This document shows positions 1 through 24,250 of a stretch of DNA of 64,000 nucleotides, one piece after another. This DNA comes from Luscinia megarhynchos. Taxonomy: Eukaryota; Chordata; Aves; Passeriformes; Turdidae. The stretch is taken from positions 13,742,360-13,806,359 of the forward strand of contig JAPFBE010000003.1 of the NCBI GenBank assembly GCA_034336665.1. The letters run 5' to 3'. Every line of letters starts with the position of its first letter. Positions within the stretch are counted from its first letter, which is position 1. Position numbers and translations under genes: made by a program. Below the pieces are notes generated by a model. It was not told the origin of the DNA, did no database searches, and worked only from the letters and a program-made list of their open reading frames with translations.

Positions 1-3000
1 GAAAGAAAGAAGTATTACAAAGCACTTTGATCAGACTATTTTCTAGACGTACTGCCTATATTTTTAGAATGGGCTTGTGACTGGACAACCTATTCAGAAA
101 GTAATTCTTGAAAATATGAAGAGGTTGATAATTGCAAAACATTGCTGACCAGCTAATACATCTTGGAGACAGTGATGGTCTCCAGATAAACTTACTGAGG
201 AGAAATGGTGTGAGATAAGCAAGCTATAATTCAGCAAGGACAAGGGCAAACTTTTACGTGTTGTTTGGAATAAATGACTGTGAAAACAGGGTAGAAAACG
301 ACATGAAGGATCTGTGAATTACCATGTATCACCAACCAAATGCCAACCATTTTATACTGCTGAGAAAAAAATGAATGACATATGGCGATGTATGAACAGC
401 AGTGCCATATGCAAGATGTGAAAAATCATCCTCCTACTCTACGTGCTGCTGAAAGCCTCAGTCTGAATCCTGTGCCTGGATTTAGACACCACACTCCACA
501 GAAGATGTGGAATGGTCAAAAGTAAGAAGACTACTGGAAGTCTGGTAAACATAGTCTGAGGAAAGCTGGGATGAAAAGGAAGAAGACTGGGCAAGTGAGA
601 GTGGTAGCAAATAGGCAAAGAAAAAGAAAATAAATTATTTTCCAGATGCAGTGGATAAATAAGGAGGACAGCTAAGTTGCAAAAGGGGAACTCAGGTTAG
701 ACATGATGCAAATGCTGTAGCGGTTGTGCAGTGAAACACAGGGGGAAGTGGTCCAAGGAGGAGACAAAGTGCATGATGAAAACTATCTGTTATGAAAGAT
801 GTAATCTCATCCTGAGCACAATGATGTCTGGAGAGTGTCCCCCCGCCTCCGCAACACTGATGAAAAGTTAAAAATCCTCAGCTGCTATAAACCAGGGAAA
901 CGTCATTAATGATGTATACCAGTAAAGGGGCCATGCCTGAAATGTGTCCGGTGTAATCTTTTTTTCTATCTCATTTCTGCTTTTAGCCTTGAGATTATGA
1001 GTAATAGATACAGGGCTACATCATTAGCCAGAAATCCTTTAGCTTTCTAAAGGTCAGTTAATCTATGATCTAATCTGACGGTCACTGAAATTAAGTGGAG
1101 GCAGTTCAGCGGCTTTAATGGAGGATTCTTGGTGTCTGTAGCCCTCAGTTGCCTTGACTTAAAACATCCTTTATAAGCAAAACAACATATAGGTACAAAT
1201 ACATTTCAAAACGCGTGCTGAATCTTTCCGCTGTACCTCAGGGAAAAAAAAAAAAAAAGGCCAACCTGCCTTTCTAGCCATCTTCCAGTTTAAAGCAGTT
1301 CTCATTAAAAACTCCAAAATTCTGTCAGTGCCTTCTGTTCACCTGTTGATATTCCCATCCCTTGGGAGATTTTATGCAGCTGAGGGAGCGGGCAAGATTT
1401 ACAGAAGTTGGCTGCTCTATTGTGTCTTGTTCTCAGAGGGAGCTGAGCTGCCCTTTTAAGAGTAGAGTACTTCAACCAAACAAGACCAAAAAAAAAAAAA
1501 AAATCCAGAAAAAGAAAAAAAACCAAAAAGAAAAGAAAAGCAGAGTTGACTATACAGCTTGGCACTTAAAGAGGCACTAAAATAGACATGTGAAACTTTT
1601 CATAGCTATCTGTAAGTCTTCGAGGATTTCAAGTCTCAGCATTGTCACTACTAGTAAATTAAAGATCTGAAAGGTTGTCCCAAGGAGCAGATATTTGATC
1701 CCTAAACAAAGCTAATATTTCCTATTTTTGAGTCAGTTTCCCCATGTACTTTCATGTCATATGTCTGAACTTTAGACTGCTTTTCTGCTACTCTTGAAAC
1801 ACATCTGAAAATCCCCTCCCATCTAAAGTTACACTTAATATACACTACTTAGTTTGAGGAATTGAATTTTATAATGCATGAACAGGCATAAAAACCCACT
1901 AAAGAAACCAGAGACTCGGGTCAGAAAGATACCCTTCTTTTGACTCTGACTTTCTTGTGCTGCATTTCCTCTAGATTACAATGTAGTTTAATTTTCATGG
2001 ATGTCATCTGAAAATGACAGCCGATGTAATGTAGCTGAATTCTGTTTGTCACTGAATATATTCTGTATGTTAACTGGTAGTGTGGTGCACTGAAGCATAG
2101 TCTTTAATTAAAGAGCAACAATACCACAGTGCAGCAGCACCACAGTACAGCACAGCACAGGAACCTGGTGCTGGGTATAAAAATAGCTGTGCTCAAAACG
2201 TGTCATATCACTACATGATGTGACTAAGTCAGTGGAGACACGCTTACACTTGAAACCTGAAGTATTACTGAGCACTGATTTTCAGCTGGGGAAGCTGTGA
2301 TCAAATCAATGCATGTATTATTCTCCACAAATGAATAATGGCGTGAACAAGGACATATTAAACACCTACAGTGCACAAAGCCTTTCACACTGGTTATGAA
2401 CCAAACACAAACAAAGAGGCTGTGAACTCTCCAGAGCTCTCGTTTTGTCTCCCGTGAAGTCCTCCTGCCTCTTTGGGTACGATATGCAGAATTTCCACAA
2501 ATGCCCTGGTGCCAGCAGGAGAGGGCTCTGACTTTGGGATGGGAGCAAGATGACCACATGTCTGTCCTCCTCTTACCCTCGAGGAAAACAAAGCAAAACA
2601 AACTGAAACCATTCCATACTCCACAGTGAGTGAAGGTGGTACAAAACCCAGGGAGATAAAAGATGTTTCTGCTGGCACAGGAGCCAGTGAGCTTGCAGGT
2701 CTATCCCTGACCAGGTTTATCAAAGTTCAGTCCTCCAGGGCTGTGAAACTCCCCCTACGTTTGCTCAGCCAACACAGGGACTTCTGGAGAAATGCAACCC
2801 AGAACCAACCACCACTCTTACTCCACAGACAGGCACCTGCCAAGCCAGGACAGCCCTGCTCTGGTCTCCAAAGGAGCCAGCACTCCCTAAATGCCCAATA
2901 TGGACAGCCCTTTGATTTGCCAGCACAGCTGACACTGTCAGTGTTGCATGGGGACCACTGCAAAGGTCTCCCTCCAAAAGCAGAATCAAACATCCACAGA

Positions 3001-3286
3001 GGAGCAGCAGCTGGGCTCCCTCTCGACAAAGGCACAGCATCTGCACATCCTTGTTACTGCACAGGCTCCACATCCCACAGCATTGTGCTGTGCCACACTG
3101 GAGCCCCAGGCATGATTTTAACATCCAGGCACCACAAAAACAGTTTAGGAAAAGAGGCAGTGTGGATTTGGCATGGGGCAGTGCTGCAGGAATGAGACAA
3201 CAGGAACCATGCAGTGATGCTTGTCTGCTTGCTGGAAATGCAACAGGGAGGCACAAACACACAAAAGAGAGAGAGGAGATAGTTAC
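1..3286 (-). other. PTCHD4: PTCHD4 intron 2 (partial)
   Basis: The sequence downstream of the exon 2 donor runs off the left edge without any frame resembling the rest of a Patched-type protein, so intron 2 exceeds 3.28 kb. It holds A-rich simple sequence near 1243-1258 and 1486-1535. Around 2130-2165 there is a short stretch of imperfect CAGCA/CACAG repeats. The open frames at 2626-3195 (+) and 2224-3262 (-) look like chance frames in a moderately GC-rich stretch. Confidence 0.85.
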
Positions 3287-3947
3287 CTAACATGACGAAG
3301 GGGATTCCCAGGAAGGTGGAATTGTATTTCCCACCAGTGAGATTGATGATCCCAGCAGCAGTCAGGGTGGCAAGGGTCACTGTCAGCAATCCCAGCAGGC
3401 CCAGCCAGGGTTTGCTGCGGACACAATCCTGCATGGAGCAGCAGAGAATGGCCAAGGTGACCACAAGGACCAAGCTTGTGATCAGGTAGCGTTCTGACAC
3501 CCTGCTCGTCTTCTGGAAATCCTCCTTCAGCGAAGAGGAAGTGAAAGGATACATTTTGACTTTCCTGTTGGATTTCTGGAAAAGTTCAACAGTGTCACAA
3601 AAAATGGATTCCCACTTCTCTGCCACCATGTCATTCAAGGAGTTGATTGCCTGCAAGTAGTAGGTGAGCTGAATGGCTTCTGCAGACTTCACCCGGTCCT
3701 TGCTGTGCACAGTAACCCCACCGAGCTGATGCCCATTATACACTTCCCTGCCATCCTTTAAGTGAGTAATCGGGTAAGTGATTGCAAAATTAGTTCGATT
3801 AGAAGAACGAGCAGCCTTTAATTCCTCCAGTACATGCACTATGTCGTCCACTATGCATGTCTTGTCATTGTTCAGGATACATATATGGGCAAACGTGTAA
3901 TTGAAACCAGGTCTTTGAACTTGGATCCTGGTCACTGCAGAGTGCAA
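3287..3947 (-). CDS. PTCHD4: PTCHD4 coding exon 2 (extracellular loop 1, TM2, TM3)
   Basis: This second coding exon continues directly from exon 1 in phase 0. Its 661 bases encode residues 118-337 plus the first base of codon 338. It opens [10 protein letters not shown] after a good acceptor (pyrimidine tract then ttgtag at 3953-3948). It ends TTAG|gtaact, with GT at 3286-3285. Residues 118-270 form the remainder of the first luminal/extracellular loop, including [21 protein letters not shown] and [19 protein letters not shown]. Sequons are at N133 (NYT), N167 (NRT), N319 (NLT) and N326 (NST). TM2 is about residues 271-288 ([19 protein letters not shown]) and TM3 about 297-318 ([20 protein letters not shown]), the start of the sterol-sensing-like domain. 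FVML begins TM4. There is no stop or frameshift. Reading past the donor gives an unrelated tail, so the exon boundary is supported. The remaining exon or exons, encoding the larger C-terminal part, are off the left edge. Confidence 0.96.
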
Positions 3948-16703
<12,756 letters not shown>

Positions 16704-17210
16704 CTAATCCCCCGGCCGCGGCAGGCGCGGCGAGGCGGGGCGGGCGCGCACAGCCCTCCGCGGCGCCCCCGCCGCCGCCGCCCTCCGCCCAGGGCGCGGG
16801 GCCACGCCGGGCGGCGCCGAGCTCGGGGCGGCGGGCGCAGCGCCGCGCCTCCCGCCGGGGCCGCCCGCCCGCCCGCGGCCGCGCTCGGGACGCCGCGGCG
16901 CGCCCCGCCCTGCCCGGCCCCGCCCGCCGCCGCCGGCACCGCCGCCTCCCGCACGGCGAGCGGCCCGCGGCCCCGACGGACGGACGGGCGGCGGGGCGCG
17001 GAACGGCCGCGCTCGCGGAGGGGGAGTTGGGTGTATTTCGTGGGCGGCTTTGTTGCGGGGACCCGCCGTCAGAAACGTCCGGGCGCTTCCCGCGGCCGCG
17101 GGGCGGGCCGCGTTGCGGGATGCCCGACGGAGCGCCCCGCGGTCCCGCCGCACGGTCCCGCGGCGGCGGCGGCAGCGCGGGGCGGCACAGCCCGCGGCCC
17201 CGCGCCCGAG

Positions 17211-17239
17211 TGGGCATGTGCGAGCGCCGCACATGCCCA
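17211..17239. promoter_or_regulatory. Perfect 12-bp inverted repeat, candidate p53-type element
   Basis: The arms tgggcatgtgcg (17211-17222) and cgcacatgccca (17228-17239) are exact reverse complements around the 5-bp spacer agcgc. Each arm holds a CATG-core decamer: gggcatgtgc (17212-17221) and gcacatgccc (17229-17238). Each agrees with the p53 half-site RRRCWWGYYY at 9 of 10 positions, with a 7-bp gap between them. It lies about 0.93 kb upstream of the PTCHD4 start codon, inside the CpG island. The same bases also fit E-box (CATGTG/CACATG) and weak NRF1-like motifs, so the factor is uncertain. The repeat itself is certain. Confidence 0.5.
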
Positions 17240-18647
17240 TTAGGGAGAGCGGGTGCCGGCGGCGGGGCTGTCCCTGCCCGTTCCGCGGTCCCCGGCGAGC
17301 CGGCATCCCCTCCGGAGCCGCCCCGGCCGCCCGGCGGAGCCCCGGCACCCGGCGGCGCCTGCCCCGCGCCGTGCCGGCAGCGCCGCCGCTCCCGCGCCAG
17401 CCGCATTCCCGGTGTGGCTGAGCGCTGCCCACCTGCGTGCGGTGCCCACCCTGCCCGCCGGATGCGGTTCGGGGGCACGGCCTGGTTTTTAAACACGAAT
17501 TCTATCTACATAGCAGAAACAAGCACAAATGCTGTTGGCATATTCGGGCGCGCTGATTCCAATTGCTGTCATGTGGCCCGAGCTGCTACTACCCAATCCA
17601 AAGGTGTTGGTAATGGAAGTCCAGTTAGTTCCCAGGCCGGTGATTTTACAAATCTGAGAAAAGGAAGTTTCTGTTTGACAGCTGTTTCATGTACTGCTGC
17701 ATAAAATGGCAGTGGCTCCCTGTTTTAGTTGTTGATGAGCTGACAGTCATCCTCCCTTTTACATCTCGATAGTCTGACCTTAGCTAATGTTTTGTCATGG
17801 ACGCTTCACACACAAAACCTTGACATCATTCCTGTCTCCTCTCAGCTAGGTCACACAGCTTGAATGCTAAACTCTTTCCACATTTCACTTGTAACGTGGT
17901 GAGCAAGTGAGTGGCTTGATTGGGCACAGCCAAGGTTGGCCAGGTCCCAGCATCTCCTGGTTCTTCTGGGTTTTGTGCCCAAGACCAGGAATCACTCCAA
18001 GAGTGATCTGCCTGTGTGGTCAGTGCAGCTGCATCGAGAGTGCCCAGTCCAGAGGTGCTGGGGTTTGTAACACGACTGTGCTCCTGCTCGGTTCCACTCC
18101 CACAGGGGTGGGTCCCCACTGCTTCTATCAGTCCTACATAAGTTTAAGAACGAAAATGTAATTTGAATGTATTTTAAAGAACGTTTCAGACATAAAAACA
18201 AAAGCACAGACATGGGAGAGGACTGGATCTGAGTTTAGGTGACCGTTCAGTATTAGGTCACGCCTCAGAGCCCCGGTGTCTTGTCTCCCAGTCCAGCACT
18301 TTCCCCTCACTGCCCATGACTGCACACCCAGATCTGAACACAGGCTTACTCCCCTTATTGTGTTGGGGGAGCATTGGGATGTGCTTAGTGCTCTACATCA
18401 TTAGCAACGAGTAAAGAACTTTTGTCATTGCTGCAGGCAGTATCATCTGTGCTGGGGTTTTTTTGGGTCTCCACTAAAGATATTTTATCATTATTAAAAA
18501 TGAAGGGAGATTATTAATTTGTTTCAGTAACCATCCAGTGGCCAATTCACAGTTCTCCAGGGTATCTCAGGAAAGCTAGTTTGAGGATCTGACATCCAGC
18601 CCAGTTCTCAGCACATCCACTTTGGGTAAGCTATAGGTGACCCTAGG

Positions 18648-18694
18648 AAGACTCAAAGAATCATTTGAGATCGTTGAACCCAACCATTAACAAT
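18648..18694 (-). repeat. Short CR1 3'-end remnant
   Basis: The run actcaaagaatcatttgag, followed by a stretch ending in gaacccaaccattaac, matches the well-known reverse-complement form of the CR1 3' tail (agaatcat, then gttgg, then gatcat, then ccaacc). Only about 45 bp survive. The element's 3' end points toward lower coordinates. Confidence 0.55.
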
Positions 18695-21600
18695 ATATAT
18701 GCATTTTTGCAGGGGCATAGAGGAAAAAACTGATGCATCAGCAATTCTGCTGGATGTTCCTCTGTCTTCCCAGAGCAGTGCCAGCTTTACTGCCTGTTGT
18801 AACCAGCATCAGGCTGCACTGTTAGCTGCAGTGGAAATGATGTCTTTCCAAAGAGAGCCATAGGTTTTAACCCCACGAAATTCTTGGGCCTGCCTTTGGC
18901 TGTGGGGTTGCCCATAGGGGAGGGACATACAGGGGTATGTGGGGCAGCTTGGCACTGCTGGAGCTCAGCTGTGTGTGCTGGAGCTGCACTGAGCACATTA
19001 CAATGCCACAAGCACGCTGTGGGTGTTTCCAAACCAGAGGGGAAACCTGCCTGCTCCTGACTCTGCAGGTAGGGAAATCACCTTGTTATTGAGCACCATT
19101 GCTCTGGCACTCCAAAAATCGCCACCAAAAAGCGTTCTGTGGGAATGTGCTTGTCAGGAGTGGGAGAGCTGGGGGCCTCCCACAGCACCCTGTGAACACC
19201 AAAACCCAGTGAGCTCTCGCCTCTGTTGTAGGGGAAGGCTGGCAGCACGTGCCACTCAGCGAGCACCGAGCCTTAACCTGCTCTGCATTTCTTTAGGAGC
19301 AAAGTGGAAGGGTAGGATTTCTGTCACGTATGTGTGCCACTCTGCTGCGGCTCTGAATGGCGCTTTACAAAATAGATAATGATGTCTCATTGCTCCAGAG
19401 AGTTTCCAAACTGAATTAAGAGAGAATGATGGGAAGAGATGACCGTACAATGAGGTGCAGATGCTGGGAATAGGGATAATGAGGGGGGAACAATATGATT
19501 ATATCCTTTCAAAGCAAACGCCTCAGGGTAGCTACTTTTGGGGACAGAGTATAAAAGGGAGATGGGAAAGATGTGACTCAAAGGCAGCATCTGCACAGGG
19601 TTCAAGTCTACTCTCAAGAGCAGATCTGTCTGCTGGGGAGCATTTGTTGACTCTCAGATCCCTGCAAAAAGACTGCCTTGACCCACAGGCAGAAGCTCTC
19701 AAGGCTGAACAGGTCATGTGGATTAACACGAAGCCATGGTGTCATTCCCAGGGCCTTCAAGGCCTTGGTGGATTCAAGCAACCCACAGCCCAGGATGACT
19801 TGAACACCCAGAAATGAGCATATCTTTATGCATCTGCTCAAATCTTGCTATGATGGGAAGTTTTAAAACTAATGGGAGAAGAAGAAATTTTATTTAAAGC
19901 AACATCTTTCTCCTACCTCCCCAAAAGTGGTCCACTGAAAAAAAACCTGAGAGAAGTGATGGAGGAGTGGATTCCTGATGAGTAACTTCAGATGAGTGAT
20001 GAGGGCCTAGGGGAAAGGAAAGGAAAGGTGTCAGGAGCAGCTGGGATGGCTGTGGGAGGTATGCAGAGAATCAGGATTTTGCATTGTTTAGTTAGGCATG
20101 AGGAACCACAGAAGATATTTTAGGAACATGTGCAGGGGATTTAGTGCTACAAATGGGGGATGTTTTTTGCAAGAGGGCACTGAGCAAAGAGTAATGCAGG
20201 TTCCAGCTGGAGCTTGCAGAGAATGAGGTTACCCTCAGTGAGGAGATGGGTAACAAAGACTTTTTTTTTTAAAATGGAACTAAAAAGAAAAATTTCAAGG
20301 AGAGTTTAATAATTATGGTTAGACTGTTAAGGTTGCAAAACTTTTTGTATTGACATTGGTTATGTTATTCTCCTTTATACTGGCTGGAAGTCTTGCTGGT
20401 GACATGGAAAGACCCTGTGCTTTTTGCCAAGGGATCAAGGATACGTGTAGCCAGTCCAGGATGGCTGAGGAGAGAAGTAGCTCTCATTGCATCACCCAAC
20501 CTAGCTCTGCTCTGTATTTCTTGGTCTCAAGTCTGGGACCTGGGCCAATGCCAGTTAAATTGGTGAGGGCACAGACAAGGTTAATGATACAGTTAATCTG
20601 CCATTGCTGATTGGTTGTGAGGGATCCTCACAACTTACAACTTTTGTCCATTTGCAATTAATGGAAAAGTGTGGCAGAAGGAGGCATCCTCCTTATTTCC
20701 AGCCCAGGCTCCATCACAGTAGGAATATTATACAAAAGTATCACTCTTTTTGCTCATATGTGCTGCACTTCTCCTAGAAAGCTGGCAATATTCTTATACT
20801 GAAAAGGGCTTTCTAGAAGCAACCTTGGGAAATTGAAAGCTGGTCTCAGTGCGGTTAGTGGTTTACATTCAACCCTTGAAACTTCACTTGCCTCTTTTCC
20901 TCTCCTCAGTCCCGCCTTCTTTGGGCTGGCACCAAGGAATGTGACATCATGGGCACAAACAGCATGATCAGACCTTAAGAGCCCCAAAACTGAGGTGACT
21001 TTTTAAACTGTGCAACCAGAAAAAGAAGAAATGAGATAGAGGAACAAAGCAGCATTCCAGCTGTGTATTCCCTCTCTACACCAGTCCTTTGAGTTGTGGA
21101 GAGTGGGGCTGTCTGAAGAACAGCTGCCCAGCATACAAACCAGGAAGGAATACCCTGCCAAGGGATGGCCACGCATTTTGCAGTCTGCATCCACAGATTC
21201 CATTGCCAGAATTCAAGATGGCATATTTCTTACCTCCCTCAAACAGGCTACTGACAAAATCAGTCGTGTTGGAGTTTTTTTTTTCAGTGTGTGTAAGCCC
21301 CTAATGTTCACCAAATGGAAGGAAGAGATGGACAGAGATGAGGAGGAGCTGTGGCTGTGCAGGCCCTTTGGTGCTGCTCTCCCCAGTGCCCTGATGTGCT
21401 GCCACCTGTGACAGGACACACTCCACACGTTGGACTTGCTAATGCAGATCTTGGGAGAAATCACAGAACTGAAATATGTTTTTGCATCTGCTGAAAGGAA
21501 AGAAATCTTCCCTCCTGCTCCTGCATGACAGCGTCTCTTCTTTGCAGTCTGTCCTGTAAAATGCAAATATGTAAATGCTCCTCTCTGGCCTGTTCCTCCA

Positions 21601-21944
21601 AGTGGATAGAGAGATATACAGGAACAATGTAAATCACCAAGAAGTACTTTGACAGCTGGCACATGTTTCTTTCCCAAGTGCCCTGGTGGTCACTCTTGGG
21701 TAGGTATTTGCTGATTCATGAGGACTGCTAAGAGAAAGCATGTGTGACATCTTTCACAGAGTGTAATAAAAGGAGGCAAGTGCCTTGTGTGGCTGGAACT
21801 GCAGTTCTGTGGTGTGTCTCTGAGATGCTCCATTAGCCTGCTCTTGGCAGTGATGATACAAAAACTAGAAATCCCCAATTGTACCATTAATATGACTAGA
21901 TTGAAAAAAAAACCCCTGGAATGTAACAGGAAACCAATGAGCCT

Positions 21945-22008
21945 GTGCTTTTTAATTTTTTTTTTTTTAATTTTTATTTTCTCTTTTTTTTCTTTTTCCC
22001 CCTCTACT
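21945..22008. repeat. T-rich low-complexity tract
   Basis: Almost unbroken T, with a few A and C interruptions, grades into a pyrimidine-only run ending near the CCCCCTCT block. It could be a decayed poly(A) tail on the minus strand, but no retroposed gene or SINE body was recognised beside it. Confidence 0.7.
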
Positions 22009-23135
22009 TGTATGAAAGCTCAGTAGAGGGGAAGGATGGATTTGTTCCCTTGCTTATTGGCACAGGCTGCACAAAACCACAGCTCTGCTTTTATTTGAGT
22101 TCCCCTATATTTTGTTAGATCCAGATTTGCTTCTTAAGCTAAAACCTTTGGGTCTCTCTCTGGCAGCGTTTTTGGCTCCATTCTCTGATATTTGTGATTG
22201 ACCAGACTATTAATCATGGCCTCTCATCTGTTTATTTTAAAAAAGTGTCTGCTGACACTTCTGCCAGACCTAGGGAAAGGTCTTTCCTTCACCATAAATA
22301 ATAATGGCCTGATAAAAAAGAGTTCTTCCTTGCAGAAAGATGGATGAAGTTCTTGTTTTGAAATGCAGTCTGAATGGTCCTGATGTACTGAAATGTTACA
22401 GCTAATATAAGCAGACGAGTCAATTTACAGCTTTCATACTACATTTTAAGAAACAAAACAAGCAGATGACAGCACAATGAATCTGCTTGGTGTCCTGGTC
22501 TGGTTGATGTTAACTGAATGCAGTTGTATTAGATAACTGGATGAAGCAGCTTTCTAAAAAAATAGGAGATGCACTAATTTTATCAAGAACATGAATTTGT
22601 CTAAAGAAGAGGACAGACTTAAACAATATATCCTTTGGGAAAAATGTCTGTGAGCCAATGAAGAAGCATTGCTGTATATGTGTTACTCTGGATGCACAAT
22701 TCAAAGTTCTTATTGGAATAACCCTGATTATTCTGATATTGGAATACTACTAGAAAAGGAATTATAATATTCAGGGTTCAAGGGACCAAAATAGAACAGA
22801 GGTTTCATTTGTGGATAAATTATTTTGAGAATATAGGCGTTTTAAATTTAACTATCACAGTGAAGTGTATAAAATGTATGACTTCTCTACTTTAAAGGTA
22901 AAGCACTGCTTTAAGAGCCAAGTTTTAGTATAAAATAAAACATTAACTGGGGGTTTAGTAAATATGTCTGGAGATACTGGGATTTTTGGCAGAGTGTAAG
23001 TCCTAGAATAGTGTGAATGTTTCTCTTTTGTTTATATGCCTTCTTACAAAAATGGGCAAAAGAAGTAGGTTGCAAGTGAAAGCAGAAGAAAACACATGGA
23101 GCTATTAAAATAGGTTAGCATCTGATTTCAGATTT

Positions 23136-23212
23136 AGGAATGAATACATACATATGCACACATGTGTGCACGTGTATGTGTGAAAGCACACACACTATAT
23201 GTATAGAATATA
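23136..23212. repeat. Degenerate CA/TG alternating microsatellite
   Basis: Imperfect runs of CATA, CACA, TGTG and CGTG units make an alternating purine-pyrimidine stretch, followed by TATATA-rich sequence to about 23250. A similar TG/TA-rich stretch recurs at 61805-61900. Such tracts can adopt Z-DNA but are common in neutral DNA. Confidence 0.7.
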
Positions 23213-23349
23213 TGTCAATGCTTATTTATATACTTTTAATATATATTTACATAGGCTTAAATAAAAGCAGGAGATGTTTAAGTTGGATACTAAAATGCTT
23301 TTTAATGGTTACACTTTTCTAACACTAATGTGGAGCAGCAAGGTCACCT

Positions 23350-23490
23350 GAGAAGGGTGCAGGCTTTCTAGTACTGGTGGATTTTAAAAGCAAGCTGGAT
23401 AAATGTATAAGGTGTGATGTAAGTATTGCTAATCCCACTTTGGTGTAGAAGAATGGACTAGATATCTTTGGGGACTCTGTCAGACAGCAT
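23350..23490 (+). repeat. Ancient CR1-like 3' fragment (sense)
   Basis: The order of landmarks (ggattttaaaagcaagctgg followed by ataaatg, then gaatggactagatatcttt) matches the 3' untranslated part of old CR1 families, which read like aggctggataaa ... ggactagatgacct in turtles and birds. Divergence is high, and the terminal ATTCTATGA-type tail is not seen. This is recalled similarity, not an alignment. Confidence 0.5.
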
Positions 23491-24149
23491 CATTTTATGT
23501 GACTTCAAGGTATGGGCAAAGAATAGGGCAGATATCACACTTCCACATCTGATGAAGTATAAGAAAAATAGCCTGTGATTTGTGGAGGCAAAGAGACTTA
23601 TTCCTGAGCACAGTGAACAGCTCCCACTTAGCTCATCTACTTTCTCTTTCAAGAGAAAATGTGGGTTTGATGGAAGTCCCTGGCAGAGCAGCCAAGTTGT
23701 GTAGACAGGGCTGATCAACCTATTTCTTCCCTGCTTTACTTCTTCATATTCTGACTTACATCCCCTTTACAGCCTTTGGCTAGGCTTTGTGTCTCTAAAG
23801 CTGTTAGTAAAAAAAATTATCTGAATATATATTAGAGATGTACAGCTTTGGGACAGCACACTGACTCAGAATTGTCTTCATATTGCTCTGTCACGTTCTT
23901 CCACCTGCATCTAGATTGCATATTGAGTCATATTGACAGTGTTGTTGGCTATAAAGTAAGAGACCTTCAGTAAAGGACATTTTAAAAAACCCTGTAATTT
24001 TTCTCCAGTCTTTCAGAATGTCTTTATGGACTGGTATCAGATTGAGTAGATTTTAGACAATATCACAGGGGTTTTGCATCATTTATAGGATGCAGCACAG
24101 ATGACACACCAAGGACTGAAAGCTGCTGGAATCAAGTTCTACAACTGCT

Positions 24150-24250
24150 GTATTGCTGTAGGCAATTACTTTCTATTCTCCCCTTGCCTCAGTTTCCCCA
24201 TCTTTAAAAGTGGGATGATAAAGGTTGTCTGCCTCTTACAGGGAGTGGAA
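24150..24250 (+). repeat. MIR-like ancient SINE remnant
   Basis: The segment contains a close match to the MIR/L2-type core: taggcaattactttct, then cctcagtttccccatcttta, aagtgggatgataa, and a gtctgcctcttacaggg block. The order and spacing match the MIR 3' half, which has gggcaagtcactta, cctcagtttcc, tgtaaaatggggataat and cctacctcatagggt. Copies of this age survive sparsely in bird genomes. The 5' tRNA-like half was not identified. Confidence 0.65.

Noticed and set aside
2224..3262. Several 100-190 aa frames on both strands in intron 2
   Set aside because: They overlap each other and match nothing recognised.
3054..3286. C-terminal extension of the PTCHD4 exon 2 frame beyond FVMLG
   Set aside because: It lies past a good GT donor and its sequence stops resembling the Patched family at exactly that point, so it is intron.
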